Program-made: the position numbers and the translations under genes
Assembly: GCA_016712045.1 (NCBI GenBank)
Contig: JADJRV010000023.1
Span: 1-64,000, forward strand
Origin: Chloracidobacterium sp.
GTDB lineage: Bacteria; Acidobacteriota; Blastocatellia; Pyrinomonadales; Pyrinomonadaceae
DNA: 64,000 nt
Reading direction: 5' to 3'
Notes under the pieces: generated by a model
The model's database searches: none
What the model saw: only the letters and a program-made list of their open reading frames with translations
Told to the model about the DNA's origin: nothing
Part shown: positions 19,877-31,441 of the stretch, one piece after another
How positions within the stretch are numbered: position 1 is the stretch's first letter
Layout: each line of letters begins with the position of its first letter

Positions 19877-21359
19877 ATGAGAACGCTTTTGGCATGGTTA
19901 GGAAAAACTGATATTGATGGGTCCAGAGGTCGCCAAGCGGGAGGGATTGGTCCCATCGCACAGGCTGCGACTCGGGTCGATTTCCACCGGATCGAATTAC
20001 TCTGCAATTACGCCAAAGCCGACTACTCAAGTTACGCGAAATGGCTTTATGAGCTTGGTTCTACGAAACCGACGATAACGGCCGTTAGACTCACGGACCC
20101 CTACAGATTATGCCAAGATCTTTGAAGCGGCACGAGAGAAAATCAAAGAAATTCTCAGGTCTGATCCGCTAACCAACCTCACATTTCATTTAAGCCCCGG
20201 AACTCCAGCGATGTCTTCGGTATGGCTTTTGCTATCCAAAACGTTCTGTAACGCGGAACTTATTCAAACATCCCAGGAAGAAGGATTGAAGACGGTTTCT
20301 TTGCCGTTCGACATTTCTGCCGAATATATTCCTAAGCTAATTCGGCAGGCTGAAATCGCGTTCGCTCATCTAGGCGAAGGCGTCGACATTTTTGGCGAGG
20401 CCCATTTTCGAAGCAGTCAGATGAATAGTGTTGTCGAATTTTCGCGGCGAGCAGCGATCCTTAATGTTCCCGTCTTGATCGAAGGCGAATCTGGAACCGG
20501 TAAGGAGCTATTTGCTAGGGGGATTCATGAATCAGGGCTCCGGCGAGATGGCCCTTTCGTCACGGTGAACTGCGGAGCGATTCCAGAACAGCTCGTTGAA
20601 TCCGAATTATTCGGGCACAAGAAAGGCTCATTCTCCGGAGCGATCCGAGATCACGACGGCCATTTCGTATCAGCTAATCACGGAACAATCTTTTTAGACG
20701 AGATTGGAGAACTTCCGCTGTCCGCACAGGTAAAAATACTTAGAGTCGTGCAGGAAAGCGAAGTGATGCCTGTCGGGTCAAGTGGAACGCGAAGAACGGA
20801 TGTTCGAATCATCAGTGCGACGAATCGCAATTTGGCGAGCGAGGTAGCTGAAGGGCATTTCCGGGAAGATCTATTCTATCGGTTGGCTGTCCTAGTAATC
20901 AAACTGCCTCCCCTCCGGGAGCGCGATGGAGACATTGGGTTACTTATCGACCTCTTTCTCAAAAGATTCAACGACAGTAATGATGGGAAGATATGGGAAG
21001 GGAATAAAACATTAACGCCCGGAGCACGAAGCCGGCTCCTGCGGCATAACTGGCCGGGAAATGTCCGTGAACTCGAAAACACATTGAAACGGACTGCGGT
21101 CACTGCCAGAGGTACGCGAATTTCCGAAAATGATGTTGAAAATGCGCTATTTCAGATTGCGAAGAAGCAGGATGGCGTCTATGGGCGGGCACTAGGGAAA
21201 GGCTTTGATCTTCAAGAGTTGCTTGGCGAGGTTACAAGACGCTACCTTACTCAGGCGATGAAAGAGGCGAACGATAACAAGTCGGAGGCCGCACGGCTAC
21301 TTGGGCTGTCGAGCTACCAAACTCTTACTAACTGGCTACAGAAATACAATGTAGAGTGA
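19877..21359 (+). CDS. CARF-like domain sigma-54-dependent transcriptional activator (RtcR-like), one frame break
   Basis: The protein is ~493 aa once one C is removed from the C4 run at 20098-20101, which joins the frames as LTDPTDYAKIFEAAREK. Residues 1-~165 start MRTLLAWLGKTD and contain FHLSPGTPAMSSVWLLL, the (S/G)GTPxM signature of CARF domains in Csm6/Csx1 and RtcR. A sigma-54 AAA+ domain follows: Walker A GESGTGKELFARG, loop 1 GSFSGA (normally GAFTGA), Walker B TIFLDEIGEL, arginine-finger region REDLFYRLAVLVIKLPPLRER, and NWPGNVRELEN. The last ~40 residues form a Fis-type HTH (KSEAARLLGLSSYQTLTNWL). RtcR-type activators are known to open sigma-54 promoters on ligand binding to their CARF domain. 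Standing 102 bp before druH, it is the likely switch for the island. The S/S substitution in the GAFTGA loop keeps the key Phe. Confidence 0.8.
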
Positions 21360-21461
21360 CCGCGTTAATAAATCAAATTTGACCAGGAAGAACCAGTTTT
21401 CTCGAAAACGTCTTTGGCCGAACGATGGAACAGTTACACTTGTTAATAACACAAGGAAAAA

Positions 21462-24400
21462 ATGATACACCCAGAAGCAAATCAACTGAGAGAATGGAAG
21501 CAGATTATTCTTCAGCTAAAAGGTCTTGAAAAAGTCGACGGGCGTCCACTCTACAAGTATCGTTTATCCACCAAGGAATTTGACGCTCTTGAAGATTTTC
21601 TTACGAATTGGGTCTCCGATTACGGTCAACATAATGATTTCAGCGTGATTGCGTCTCAGCCAGGTTTTTCAGACCTTTTTGTTCTCTTTTGCGCTGAATG
21701 GTGGCGAAGACGATACACCGGAGAGGGCTTTAAATGGGAGCCAATATTTGCAGATCTAAATATTCCGGCGAACTCGTTAACGCAACAGCAACGCAGCAGA
21801 TGTGTGGAGAAAGGGTTGAAAAGTTGGGGACTCCCTCTTTCGAGAACTGGTGGCCACACATACATCGGCAGTGTCGCCTCACAAGGCGGATTGCCTATGA
21901 AGTTGTTGGCTGATGCACAGGGTGGGATCGGAACTCTCATCAGTAGGGTGTTGCGCCATTCGAAAACTACTTCTGTTTCCTCACAAGACCTCCAAGGCTG
22001 GATCGAAAGTCTAGAATATCTACTTCCGAAAAGCTTTCGGCAACCCGCCATCTTTACGCTTATCACTGACATCACTTGGACGGTTTTGGACCTGAAAGAA
22101 AAAGCAGGACTTACTTTGGAAAGCAATCCTATAGTTCAGCTCGACCAAAAGTTTCCCGATTGGCGTGATCGGTTTCCACTTCCAATTGAAGACAGCGATG
22201 CTCAAAAGCTGATCGAGCAACTCATAAAGGAGGCGGCAAAAATTCGGCCCGAACGTCGAACGCTTGTTTTGCCGGTCGAACGAACACTTGAAATGATCGA
22301 GGATCTTTGGCAGTTCCGGTCCAGCATCGAACTCCCTGAGATTATCAATGAAAACGACCTTTCGGAGCTTTTCAATCTTGATGCGGAGGAACTTCCCAGA
22401 TTGGCAGATATCACAGTTTTTACTGGAGATCTGAACACGTCTGCCTCAATGCGTCGACTTGCCGGAAGGAATGCCTATCGCGTCGCGCGGCTCCCGTTGG
22501 AATTTTCGGGAATTCAGTGTTCGGGTGAACATTTACTCCGCCTAACGTCTCCCGATGGGCGGACATGGACCGCCTCGCCACCGAGGGGATTCGCACTTGA
22601 CGATGAGTTGCCGTGGCTTTTTGCTAATGACGAATTCCACTACAGGTTTGTCCGCCAAGGAGCTGGAAGCGTCGCTGCTCAGTCAGCATTGGCTGCAATC
22701 CCACAAGACTGGAGTCTAAGGGAACTTGATGATCAGACATCGGTTCAATTCATCGGTACGATCGGGGACCTTGCGCGCAGTGCATACACATTTCACGGCC
22801 TGGTCCAAGCCGAAGATAATTGCGGAAACGCCTACAAGCTAAGAACTGGTAATGCCGCCGATACTGAGGAAAGTTATGAGTGGGTTGGACGAAGACTCTG
22901 GTATGAATTACGAGGTCCGTTCATCGCATTTCGTGAGAAACCCTCGCTTTATGTTGTCGAAGAAGACGGAACGAAACGAAAGGTCCCCGGTGAAATCAAA
23001 TGCTCGGCAATCGGAACAAAGGAATCTGCATCTTACGGCCCAATTGAAGCCCGTTACCCAACGAACGGCGAGATTAAACACCGATCACGAATGTTGATTC
23101 TGCCCGAAACCTCGAGTCTTCAGATCCAACCAGATGATGCTCATGCCGGAAGAATCATTTTTAACGGCTGGAGGGCAAGCGCGGTAATCACGCTGACACC
23201 GAACGTGACATCAGAGTACGTTACTTCTGATGGAACAGTCTTTCTCGACGTGTCGGTTGAACAGGGCACGAAGACGCCGGAAACAATCGGCGTGAAGGTT
23301 TTCTGGAGCCACACGCCGAACCCCGTAGAGATACGAGTACCCTTCCCCGCCAACGGTGTTCGTGGTTTTGATCAGAACGGACAAGAGCTCTCACCTCTGG
23401 ACAAGTTAGCCGTTCAAGATCTTCTGGGAACACGGCTAATTGCGATGGGTTTGGAATCCGGAACAAAGGTTAGATTAAAACTCACAGCAACTGACAAAGA
23501 TATATCTAGGAAGCACAATATCAAATCGGTTCCTGGAGCGTTGACGACGGAGATTCGCATTGCCGATTATCGACGTGAAATTGATCACCTGCACGCGATA
23601 GACGACAACCCGGATTCAACGGTCGGTCTGAACGTGGAAATAGACGGTGAGTCGATGTACCAGTTAAACATACTCCCATATCAAGTCAGGCCCGAAAGGG
23701 ATGACGTCAAGTTTTGGATCGAATGTAATTCACACTTTCTCGTCCGAATGCCATCGTCGGAAGTTCTTGCCCATGCACTTGCACTTGAAAGACCGGGTGA
23801 GGAGCCTGAACAACTTCAGAGACTTGACGGAGACAACGGTGGACGGATCTTCTGGAATTTCCATCCTGAGGATCGCGAAGATGGGGCCTGGTTGATTTAT
23901 CCACCTAAAGACTCAGCCCTCCAATTTCGTCCTATGCTTTGGACCGTGGGCGCAGAAATTGAATCGGGAAGTCAGTACGTTCGAGCTACCTCTACCCCGA
24001 ACCGTATAGACCGCGAAACAAGTTTGGACGAATTCATTGAAGCGATTGCCTCAGATTTTACTCATCCGGGTTGGATCGATGTTAATCAACTTGCAAATCA
24101 GGTCGGGCATCTGCCGCTATCTTCTCTAGATATTTGGCGAAGGTTTGTGCGTTCTTCAAAAGCGATGGCTGCCCTAGCATTGAGATTCAACAATTTTCGA
24201 GGTGATTTCCTTGCAAGATTCGACAATGAGCTTCCATTTTCATGGGATACGGTTATTTTCCAGGACTGGAAAGTTGCTAGTGTTCGGCTGCAGCAACAGA
24301 TAACCACCTTGTATGGAAAGGAACAAGGGCCAACCATCTTTAGAGCGTTTCTTAAATCGCGAGTTGGAGACATTACGGCGGAGCTCGGCTCCTTATTCTA

Positions 24401-24836
24401 TTTGTTTGGAATACTGCAGGCCGAATATTTCGACGAAGAAAAGCAGGAGGCTTCACTTGTACGGAGAATCTTCGGTCCGCAAGCGGGCGACTACCTTTTT
24501 AGAGGTGAGAATTCGCAGCTCATGAATTTGAGACGGGGTCATCTTTCCGACGACGAGGAGTGGCCTGTCGGGTTTGACGAGCTTTTGGCATCGGCTCGGA
24601 AAGACCAGCAAGTGAAGCCGTACCTGTATTCGGATCGATTAGGTTTCCAAGACGGCGTAATCAATCTGCCACTAATCTTGGCGGCACGAGTTGCTTTCGG
24701 TGAAACCAGGGGCTGGTTTTCCGACCCTAAAAACGTCAGCCTTCTGCACGACTACAGATCGTTCGACCCAGACTGGTTTGATGAAGCGTTCAACCTGACG
24801 ATCGCCCGGTGTTTGGCAAACGGGCTGTTCGACTAA
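21462..24836 (+). CDS. druH: Druantia type III-like DruH (YjiT / STY4851 family)
   Basis: An intact 1124-aa protein with no enzyme motif that I can identify. Its N-terminal FVLFCAEWWRRRYTGEGFKWEPIF block and overall length match my memory of the YjiT/STY4851-ECs_5259 family, the DruH component of type III Druantia. The pairing with a DUF1998 helicase 16 bp downstream is the defining arrangement of that system. The middle (~residues 300-900) looks beta-rich, with repeated short strands such as LEFSGIQCSGEHLLRL, perhaps Ig-like or OB-like folds. An AAGGA site precedes the ATG at 21462. The 102-bp gap from the regulator contains only a degenerate -24/-12-like element (GG at 21416, GA instead of GC). 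The family name rests on memory and gene context, so it is moderately secure. Confidence 0.65.
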   Translation: MIHPEANQLREWKQIILQLKGLEKVDGRPLYKYRLSTKEFDALEDFLTNWVSDYGQHNDFSVIASQPGFSDLFVLFCAEWWRRRYTGEGFKWEPIFADLNIPANSLTQQQRSRCVEKGLKSWGLPLSRTGGHTYIGSVASQGGLPMKLLADAQGGIGTLISRVLRHSKTTSVSSQDLQGWIESLEYLLPKSFRQPAIFTLITDITWTVLDLKEKAGLTLESNPIVQLDQKFPDWRDRFPLPIEDSDAQKLIEQLIKEAAKIRPERRTLVLPVERTLEMIEDLWQFRSSIELPEIINENDLSELFNLDAEELPRLADITVFTGDLNTSASMRRLAGRNAYRVARLPLEFSGIQCSGEHLLRLTSPDGRTWTASPPRGFALDDELPWLFANDEFHYRFVRQGAGSVAAQSALAAIPQDWSLRELDDQTSVQFIGTIGDLARSAYTFHGLVQAEDNCGNAYKLRTGNAADTEESYEWVGRRLWYELRGPFIAFREKPSLYVVEEDGTKRKVPGEIKCSAIGTKESASYGPIEARYPTNGEIKHRSRMLILPETSSLQIQPDDAHAGRIIFNGWRASAVITLTPNVTSEYVTSDGTVFLDVSVEQGTKTPETIGVKVFWSHTPNPVEIRVPFPANGVRGFDQNGQELSPLDKLAVQDLLGTRLIAMGLESGTKVRLKLTATDKDISRKHNIKSVPGALTTEIRIADYRREIDHLHAIDDNPDSTVGLNVEIDGESMYQLNILPYQVRPERDDVKFWIECNSHFLVRMPSSEVLAHALALERPGEEPEQLQRLDGDNGGRIFWNFHPEDREDGAWLIYPPKDSALQFRPMLWTVGAEIESGSQYVRATSTPNRIDRETSLDEFIEAIASDFTHPGWIDVNQLANQVGHLPLSSLDIWRRFVRSSKAMAALALRFNNFRGDFLARFDNELPFSWDTVIFQDWKVASVRLQQQITTLYGKEQGPTIFRAFLKSRVGDITAELGSLFYLFGILQAEYFDEEKQEASLVRRIFGPQAGDYLFRGENSQLMNLRRGHLSDDEEWPVGFDELLASARKDQQVKPYLYSDRLGFQDGVINLPLILAARVAFGETRGWFSDPKNVSLLHDYRSFDPDWFDEAFNLTIARCLANGLFD

Positions 24837-24852
24837 CCGAAAAATTTAAGTT

Positions 24853-27800
24853 ATGACAACACACTATTACTCGCACCTGCTACCGATCCTGTCGGACCGT
24901 TCAAAACTCGCCGCGACCAGTTGGTACAGATTTGCTAACCCGCCGTTACGTGGTCACATGAACGAAGTCTTTGATCGGCCGTTTGGAGAGCCCGGATCCT
25001 TCCTCGCAGACCCCGCATTTGAGGCGGTCTATGGCTGGGAGCCTGGACCCAAGAGCATGAGCGATCTATCTGGAAACTTGCTTACGAGCGCACTTGTTCG
25101 TGCTATGGACAAACCTCCCAAGGAATTGATCGCGGATTATCGATTTCCCAGCGAGCAGCACCCTTATCTCCATCAGATTCGTTCCTGGGAAATTCTTGCG
25201 CAGGAATCACCTCAGTCGTTGATTGTGGCCAGTGGCACGGGTTCGGGTAAGACCGAGTGTTTCATGGTTCCCATACTTGATCGGCTCGTAAGACAACGGG
25301 AGGAACAGCAAAGCAAGTTGACGGGGGTTCGAGCTCTGTTTCTTTATCCATTGAACGCATTGATTAATAGTCAACGCGAAAGGCTCCGGGCGTGGACGCA
25401 TGAATTTGGAAGTGACATTCGTTTTTGTCTTTACAACGGTAACACTCCCGAAAGCCAAAAGGGCCACGTTCACAATGCTACCCCCAACGAGGTAGTGGAC
25501 CGTAGGACCCTTCGATCACAACCTCCGCCCATCTTGGTCACAAACGCGTCGATGCTCGAGTACATGCTCGTTCGAACTATCGACGCTCCGATTCTGGAAC
25601 ACTCGAGAGGAAAACTTGAATGGATTGTTCTCGACGAGGCCCATAGTTATATCGGATCGCAGGCAGCGGAAGCTGCACTCTTAATCAGGCGTGTATTGTT
25701 TGCTTTTGGCGTAACACCCGATCAAGTGCGATTCGTTGCAACATCTGCCACCATAGGAGATCCAAACGGCGAGGCAGGTCAGCAGTTGAAAAAGTTCCTT
25801 GCCGATGTCGCGGGGGTCTCAGACGATCGCGTTCATCTCGTTGCCGGCATACGTAGCATTCCGTCTCTTTCAGCAATCACCCCTACGGGAAACGAGTCGC
25901 TGGATGATTTGAAGAAAAAATATGAGTTGAACAAAGCCGATCAGCCATCTGGCCAAAAGTTTGCCACTTTGTCGGAGAATAAGATTGCTCGCAAAATACG
26001 CGAACAGTTCATAAGGGACCCAAAGATGGTTTTGAAACTATCTGACGTCACCACATTACTTGACAGCAAGAACTTATCCGGTCGCGAGCGGCAGGTTGAC
26101 GCCCTCGAATGGCTCGACCTTCTTTCAGGAAGTCGCGACAGAGATGGTGAAGCATACCTGCCCTTACGGGCCCATTTCTTTCATCAAACCATATCCGGCT
26201 TATGGGCCTGTTCTGATAAAGAATGCTCGGCACGATCAGGATTTCTAGCCCATCCTGACTGGCATTTCGGCCAAGTCTACACAGATCCCCGAAAACACTG
26301 CGACTGCGGCAGCCCGGCATATGAATTGGTCACGTGCACTAGCTGTGGAACCGTCCACCTCCTGGCCGGGGTGACTGAGGGAGGTTTGGTTTCTCATCTC
26401 GTATCAAAAAGTTCAGTTGACGACTTTGAGCTTGATATCGAACCTGCAGACGAAACCGACGATCCTGAGGAGGAAGAGGCAGAGGCACTACCCGTTTCAA
26501 CCACCCAATTCAGGTTATTGATTGCGAACCAACCATTAGATGGTACGGGTCCTGTAGATATTGAGCGTGAGTCGCGGGTCATGGGTGATCGTACGGAAAC
26601 TACCGTCCGGGTCGAAGGCGTAGAAGAAGACGGATCCGGTCTTTTTTGTCCGGCATGTAGCGAAACCGATACGAGTTTTAAGCCGATCTTTCAAACCTGC
26701 CGCATCGGGGCTCCATACCTGCTTGATGGAATCTTGCCTACGCTTTTGGAATTCGCCCCCGATGGAGCTGATCCTGCGAATACGCCATGGCGAGGACGAA
26801 AGCTCTTGACGTTTAACGATAGCCGACAAGGTACCGCTCGGCTGGCGGCCAATTTGCAGCAAAGTTCTGAAAAAAGTCGGGTCGGTGCCTTGATCTATCA
26901 TTTGGTCCTTCGCGAGTCTAACGCAGGCTCATCAGCTGACATCGAGCGGATAAATCGCGATATTCATAGTTTTGAGCAAGCGATCGCAATAGGTCCTAAT
27001 CCTGTGATCGAAAGTATGCTCGCTGACAAACGCGACGAGCTCAAACGAGCTAGTTCGTCGAACCCGGTTGGATTCCCTAAGCTCGCACAGGAACTGGCTA
27101 ACCAAGGCCGAGACTTTGTTGACATGCTCGACAGATATCGCAGCTTCGCACCCACTGTGTTTACTCAGGAGAACGGCGCAAGCACACTTGCCAAAACTTT
27201 TCTAATAAGAGAAATGGGAAAACGGCGGAAGAGGCGGTTGAATCTTGAGTCGATGGGACTAGTTGCTACAGCGTACCCGGGATTGGAAAAGATTCAACGA
27301 GTTTCTGGCTCGGTAGCGGATGCCGCCGGATTCGATGTCAGTAGTTGGCGAGACTTCTTAAAGATCTGCTTGGACTTTTTCGTTCGAGGAGGGGGCTCCC
27401 TAGCAATTGACAATGATTGGCGAAGATGGCTAGGACTTCCATTTCCACAAACGTATCTGATTGAAAGAGATGCGCGCGAAAAATCAACACGACAACGTCG
27501 CTGGCCTCGGGCCAAGGCGAGCGGCCAAAATACCGCACTGGTTCGTTTACTCGCCTATGTACTCAAAGTTCATCCGGGGGATCCAGAAGGAGCCGATCGA
27601 ATCGATACAGTACTCGGCGAGGCGTGGGCGGAACTTAAACAGTATGGAATACTCAAGCAGGCTAGTGATGGATTCGTACTTCCGCTCGAAAGCCTCGCCT
27701 TTCTTCCAATCGAAAAAGGCTGGTTATGTCCGGTTACGAGACGCATACTTGATGTGACGTTGAAGGGAGTAACACCAAATCTACCGAAGACACCGACACC

Positions 27801-30800
27801 CGAAACAACAGATTGCGAAGAAATTGAAATACCAATTTTTTCACCCCCATTCTCTGGGGTAACGGATCCACAGGAACAAATCAGGCGTGGACGTGAATGG
27901 GCTTATTCAAATCCAGAAATATCCAATTTGCGTGCGTTGGGTATTTGGTCTGATAAAAACGACAGAGTGATTGAACTCGCACCATACTACACCACGGCTG
28001 AACACTCGGCACAGCAAGATTCGAAGAAGCTTAAGCGATACGAAGATGATTTTAAGAAGGGTAAAATCAACATACTGTCCTGTTCGACGACGATGGAAAT
28101 GGGTATCGACATCGGCGGTATCAGTATGATAGCCATGAACAATGTTCCTCCGCACCCCGCAAACTATCTTCAGCGGGCAGGTCGTGCTGGACGTCGCAGA
28201 GAAGCACGATCAGTTGCAACGACCCTTTGCAAGTCGAATCCTCACGATCAAACCGTCTTCGCTAATAGCCGATGGGCATTTGACACATCACTGCCTGTAC
28301 CCCGAGTTGCTCTCGACAGCAGAGTAATCATTGAGCGTCACGCGAATTCCTTCTTGCTCTCTCAATTTCTAAAAAAGCAACTTCAAGGCACCTCAAATGA
28401 GCAGATCAAACTTAAATGCGGAATGTTTTTTCTCGATGAGCCTCCAATGGCAGAGGGATTCGAGGCCTGGTGCAGAAATTTTGATATTGATGAACAAACT
28501 GATATCGCCGAAGGTCTGAATTATCTGGTAAAGCGGAGTATTTACGATGGCCAGAGTGTCAGACAACTAACAAATAACGCAGCCGATGTAATCAAAAGGA
28601 TCTTACAGGATTGGAAAAACGAGTGGGTCAGGCTTGAAAAAGAAGAGGCTGACCTTCGGGCTGCTGGAGCTGTAGAAAATGATGCGGTCTTAAAGGCCAT
28701 TGGTATCAGTAAACAGAGGCAGCAAGATGAGTTCCTGCTCGGCGAACTTGCAGCTAGGGGATTTCTGCCTGCTTATGGCTTCCCTACAAACGTCGTTCCG
28801 TTCGACAACCTTACGGTTAGCCAGTACATAAAGGGTCTGAATAGCAACGTGGGACGCGATGACAACAGGTATAAACGCCGCGAACTGCCAAGTCGCAATG
28901 TCGCGACAGCCCTGCGTGAATATGCACCCGGGTCGGAGGTTGTGATCGATGGCCTGGTATATCGTTCAGCGGGTGTTACGTTGAACTGGAAAATTCCCGC
29001 CGATCAGGAACAGGTCAAGGAGGTCCAAAACATTCGGACTGCCTGGCGGTGCCGTCAATGTGGAGCCAGCGGTTCGGCAGGATTTTCGACGGAACTGAGC
29101 TGCGACAACTGTGGGGCACCAATAGAAAACCGAATGCAGTTTCTCGAACCGGCCGGTTTTGCCGTGGATTTCTACAACGATGCTACCAACGATGTCTCAT
29201 CGCAGCATTTTGTCCCGGTTGTGGAACCGTGGATAGATGCGGAAGGTGACTGGCTTTCCTTTCCGAATCCCGAATTGGGCCGTTTTCGCTCAACAACCCA
29301 TGGCCACATATTCAGTTATTCCGGCGGTGAATATGGTAAAGGATATGCAATCTGTCTAGAATGCGGACGGGCAGAGCCAGTTATAAAGTCTGGCGACTTG
29401 CCGAAGGGGTTCCAGGAACCACACAGGAAGCTTCGACGTCCGAAAGGCGAAGATGTCTTCTGCCCGGGAGGTAATGATCGCTGGAAGATCAAAGAGCTCA
29501 TGCTAGGGACGGACGGGCACACTGATGTATTCGAGCTTCAAATCAAGAACGAAGCGGGGGTGTGGCTTAATGATCCGGTAACCGCGATGACCATAGCCGT
29601 TTCGGTGAGGGATTCTCTCGCAGGACTCATCGGCGTCCAATCAAATGAGTTGGGCTGCGCGGTAAAACCGTCTCGGATAGAAACCGGGAGTCTATGTCAA
29701 TCAATTTTGATTTACGACAAATTTGCGGCCGGCTATTCGTCCAGAGCAGAGGATTTTCTGAACGATCTGTTCAACAAGGCGTACGATCAACTGAATTGTC
29801 CCGCTGACTGTGACAGCTCATGCCCCCGGTGCGTCCTAGACTTCGACCAGCGATTTGCAGCTGACAGGCTTGACAGGAAAAAGGCATTGAAATTTCTGAG
29901 TCCTAGATGGCTTACAAGTTTTCGCTTACCTGAAAATCTAGCGTTCCTCGGATCTAACAGCCAGATGGAACCTCATTCAATCAGTGAATCTATCTGGCGT
30001 GCCGTCGTAAGCGGCGGCGTCAACACTGTCCGGCTTTTTGGAGGCGGCAACCTCGCAAACTGGGATGTGGCGGCTTCTCCTCTTCGAACTCTTGCTTTAA
30101 GGTTAACAGGTCATAACCTAAAGGTTGAGATCTTCATCCCTGAGCCCAACAAGCACATGCTGGATATTTCTAATATCTATCCGTTGGCAAGTTTGTCCGA
30201 ACATCCCGATGTCGAAGTCACTGCAATAGATGATTTTCCAAAAGCTGGGGATGGATACCTGCTCGCTGAAACCCTTGGTGCGAAAATTACAAAATGGGCG
30301 GTCCGTGATGTGTCGGGGATTGAAGTTAACTTAGGATGGGGCGTCTCAGAAAACTCATTGGTTAAGGCGAAGGACGGAGAAAACCTCAAACTCGCCAGCC
30401 ACAAACTTTCGATGCAAGAATGGCTCCCGCCTTCCAAAGCGGGAGATCGCTGCGTCGGCATTGGTGCTTAAATAGACGGACCAGGCCAAGGCTTCGGCAA
30501 TCGATTCTGGAACAGTGTTATGTCAACAGAGAGTCTGGCAGCCGAATTGCTAAATAGTTCGAACGAGAAGATTGTAGGCATTTCGTACAGTGATCGATAT
30601 CTCGCTAATCCACTGTCGGTGGCTCTGCTAGCACAAATAGTAAACGGACTTAAGCTCTTGGTTGGTTCTAGATGGGAAGTGACTTCGGCTAATGTTTCAC
30701 TTCTTAAGAAATCTGGCAACAGCAACTACTACCCAAATCAACTTTGGCACGACTGGCAGGATATAGTTAGCCGAACGGATGTCATTAAGCTGGTATTCCA

Positions 30801-31089
30801 ATCGATCGGCCTACAAACGTCGGTGAGCGTTTTGGATCATATCGCTAGCATCGAACATGGCCGCCCGCTTCGCATTCGGCTCTCGTCAGAGAGAATTATC
30901 GAAGTCCGTTTTGATCAGGGAATGGGGCATTGGCGAATACCACAATCGACTAACTATCAGCTCAGACGGTTCGACTTCAATCTTCCCGCTTCCGATCAGT
31001 TCGCACGCCTTAGAACGGCTAACAACTTAGTTGAAGGGCAACAGGCCAATACCCAGGTGTTCTTGAGCGTTCGTGACGAACGTGGTTGA
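24853..31089 (+). CDS. druE: Druantia DruE-like giant DUF1998 helicase (in-frame TAA at 30469-30471)
   Basis: The first 1872 codons encode a superfamily II helicase: Walker A SGTGSGKTECF near residue 130, DEAH (VLDEAHSY) near 260, motif III ATSATIGD near 298 and motif VI LQRAGRAGRRRE near 1106. Zinc clusters are visible at ~454-495 (CxxxxC…CDCG…CTSCG) and ~1400 (CRQCG…CDNCG). The DUF1998 signature CPADCDSSCPRC lies near 1650. A single TAA follows GIGA, and the same frame stays open for 205 more codons beginning IDGPGQGFGNRFW and containing YSDRYLANPLSVALL. That reads as the natural C-terminus, bringing the total to ~2077 aa, in the usual DruE size range. I therefore annotate one gene to 31089 with an interrupting stop. 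It starts 16 bp after druH and ends before tandem hairpins. Confidence 0.75.
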
Positions 31090-31151
31090 GCGAAGATATG
31101 ACGGTCTTTCGCAAAACAAAATTGGGGCCGATCAAACTCCTGAGAAATAGT

Positions 31152-31216
31152 GAGGGCCGCGTCTCCCACACCGCGGCCCTCTTGCGGAACAACGTCGTCG
31201 GGCGACGACGTTTTAT
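31152..31216 (+). terminator. Tandem hairpins ending the Druantia-like operon
   Basis: Two perfect hairpins follow each other: GAGGGCCGCG (31152-31161) with CGCGGCCCTC (31172-31181), then AACGTCGTCG (31191-31200) with CGACGACGTT (31203-31212) followed by TTTATT. They start about 60 bp after the last codon of the DruE frame and probably terminate transcription. The remaining sequence to 31441 holds no gene that I can support, apart from a small GC hairpin near 31415. Confidence 0.65.
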
Positions 31217-31441
31217 TCCCAAATCGATAATTGCTAATTTCTCCTGCCAGATTAATTCACGTGTTGAACATATGAAACGTGATATTTGAAAAAATTGATG
31301 GCGGGATCTGTAACGCTCTTCAACTATCTGTTCGTCTTCAATGTGATTGAATAATCCGACGTTTCCACCGGAGCCCTTTCTGTTTCATGCTTCTGTTTGA
31401 ACCGTCACCTCCGGGTTTAGCCCGGGCAGAAATCAGTTGAA

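Noticed and set aside
21416..21429. Possible sigma-54 promoter directly before druH
   Set aside because: GG is followed after ten bases by GA, not GC, and few other consensus bases fit.
30520..31089. Independent 189-aa gene after DruE
   Set aside because: It is in the same frame as DruE, the intervening codons read as continuous protein, and no ribosome-binding site precedes its ATG.
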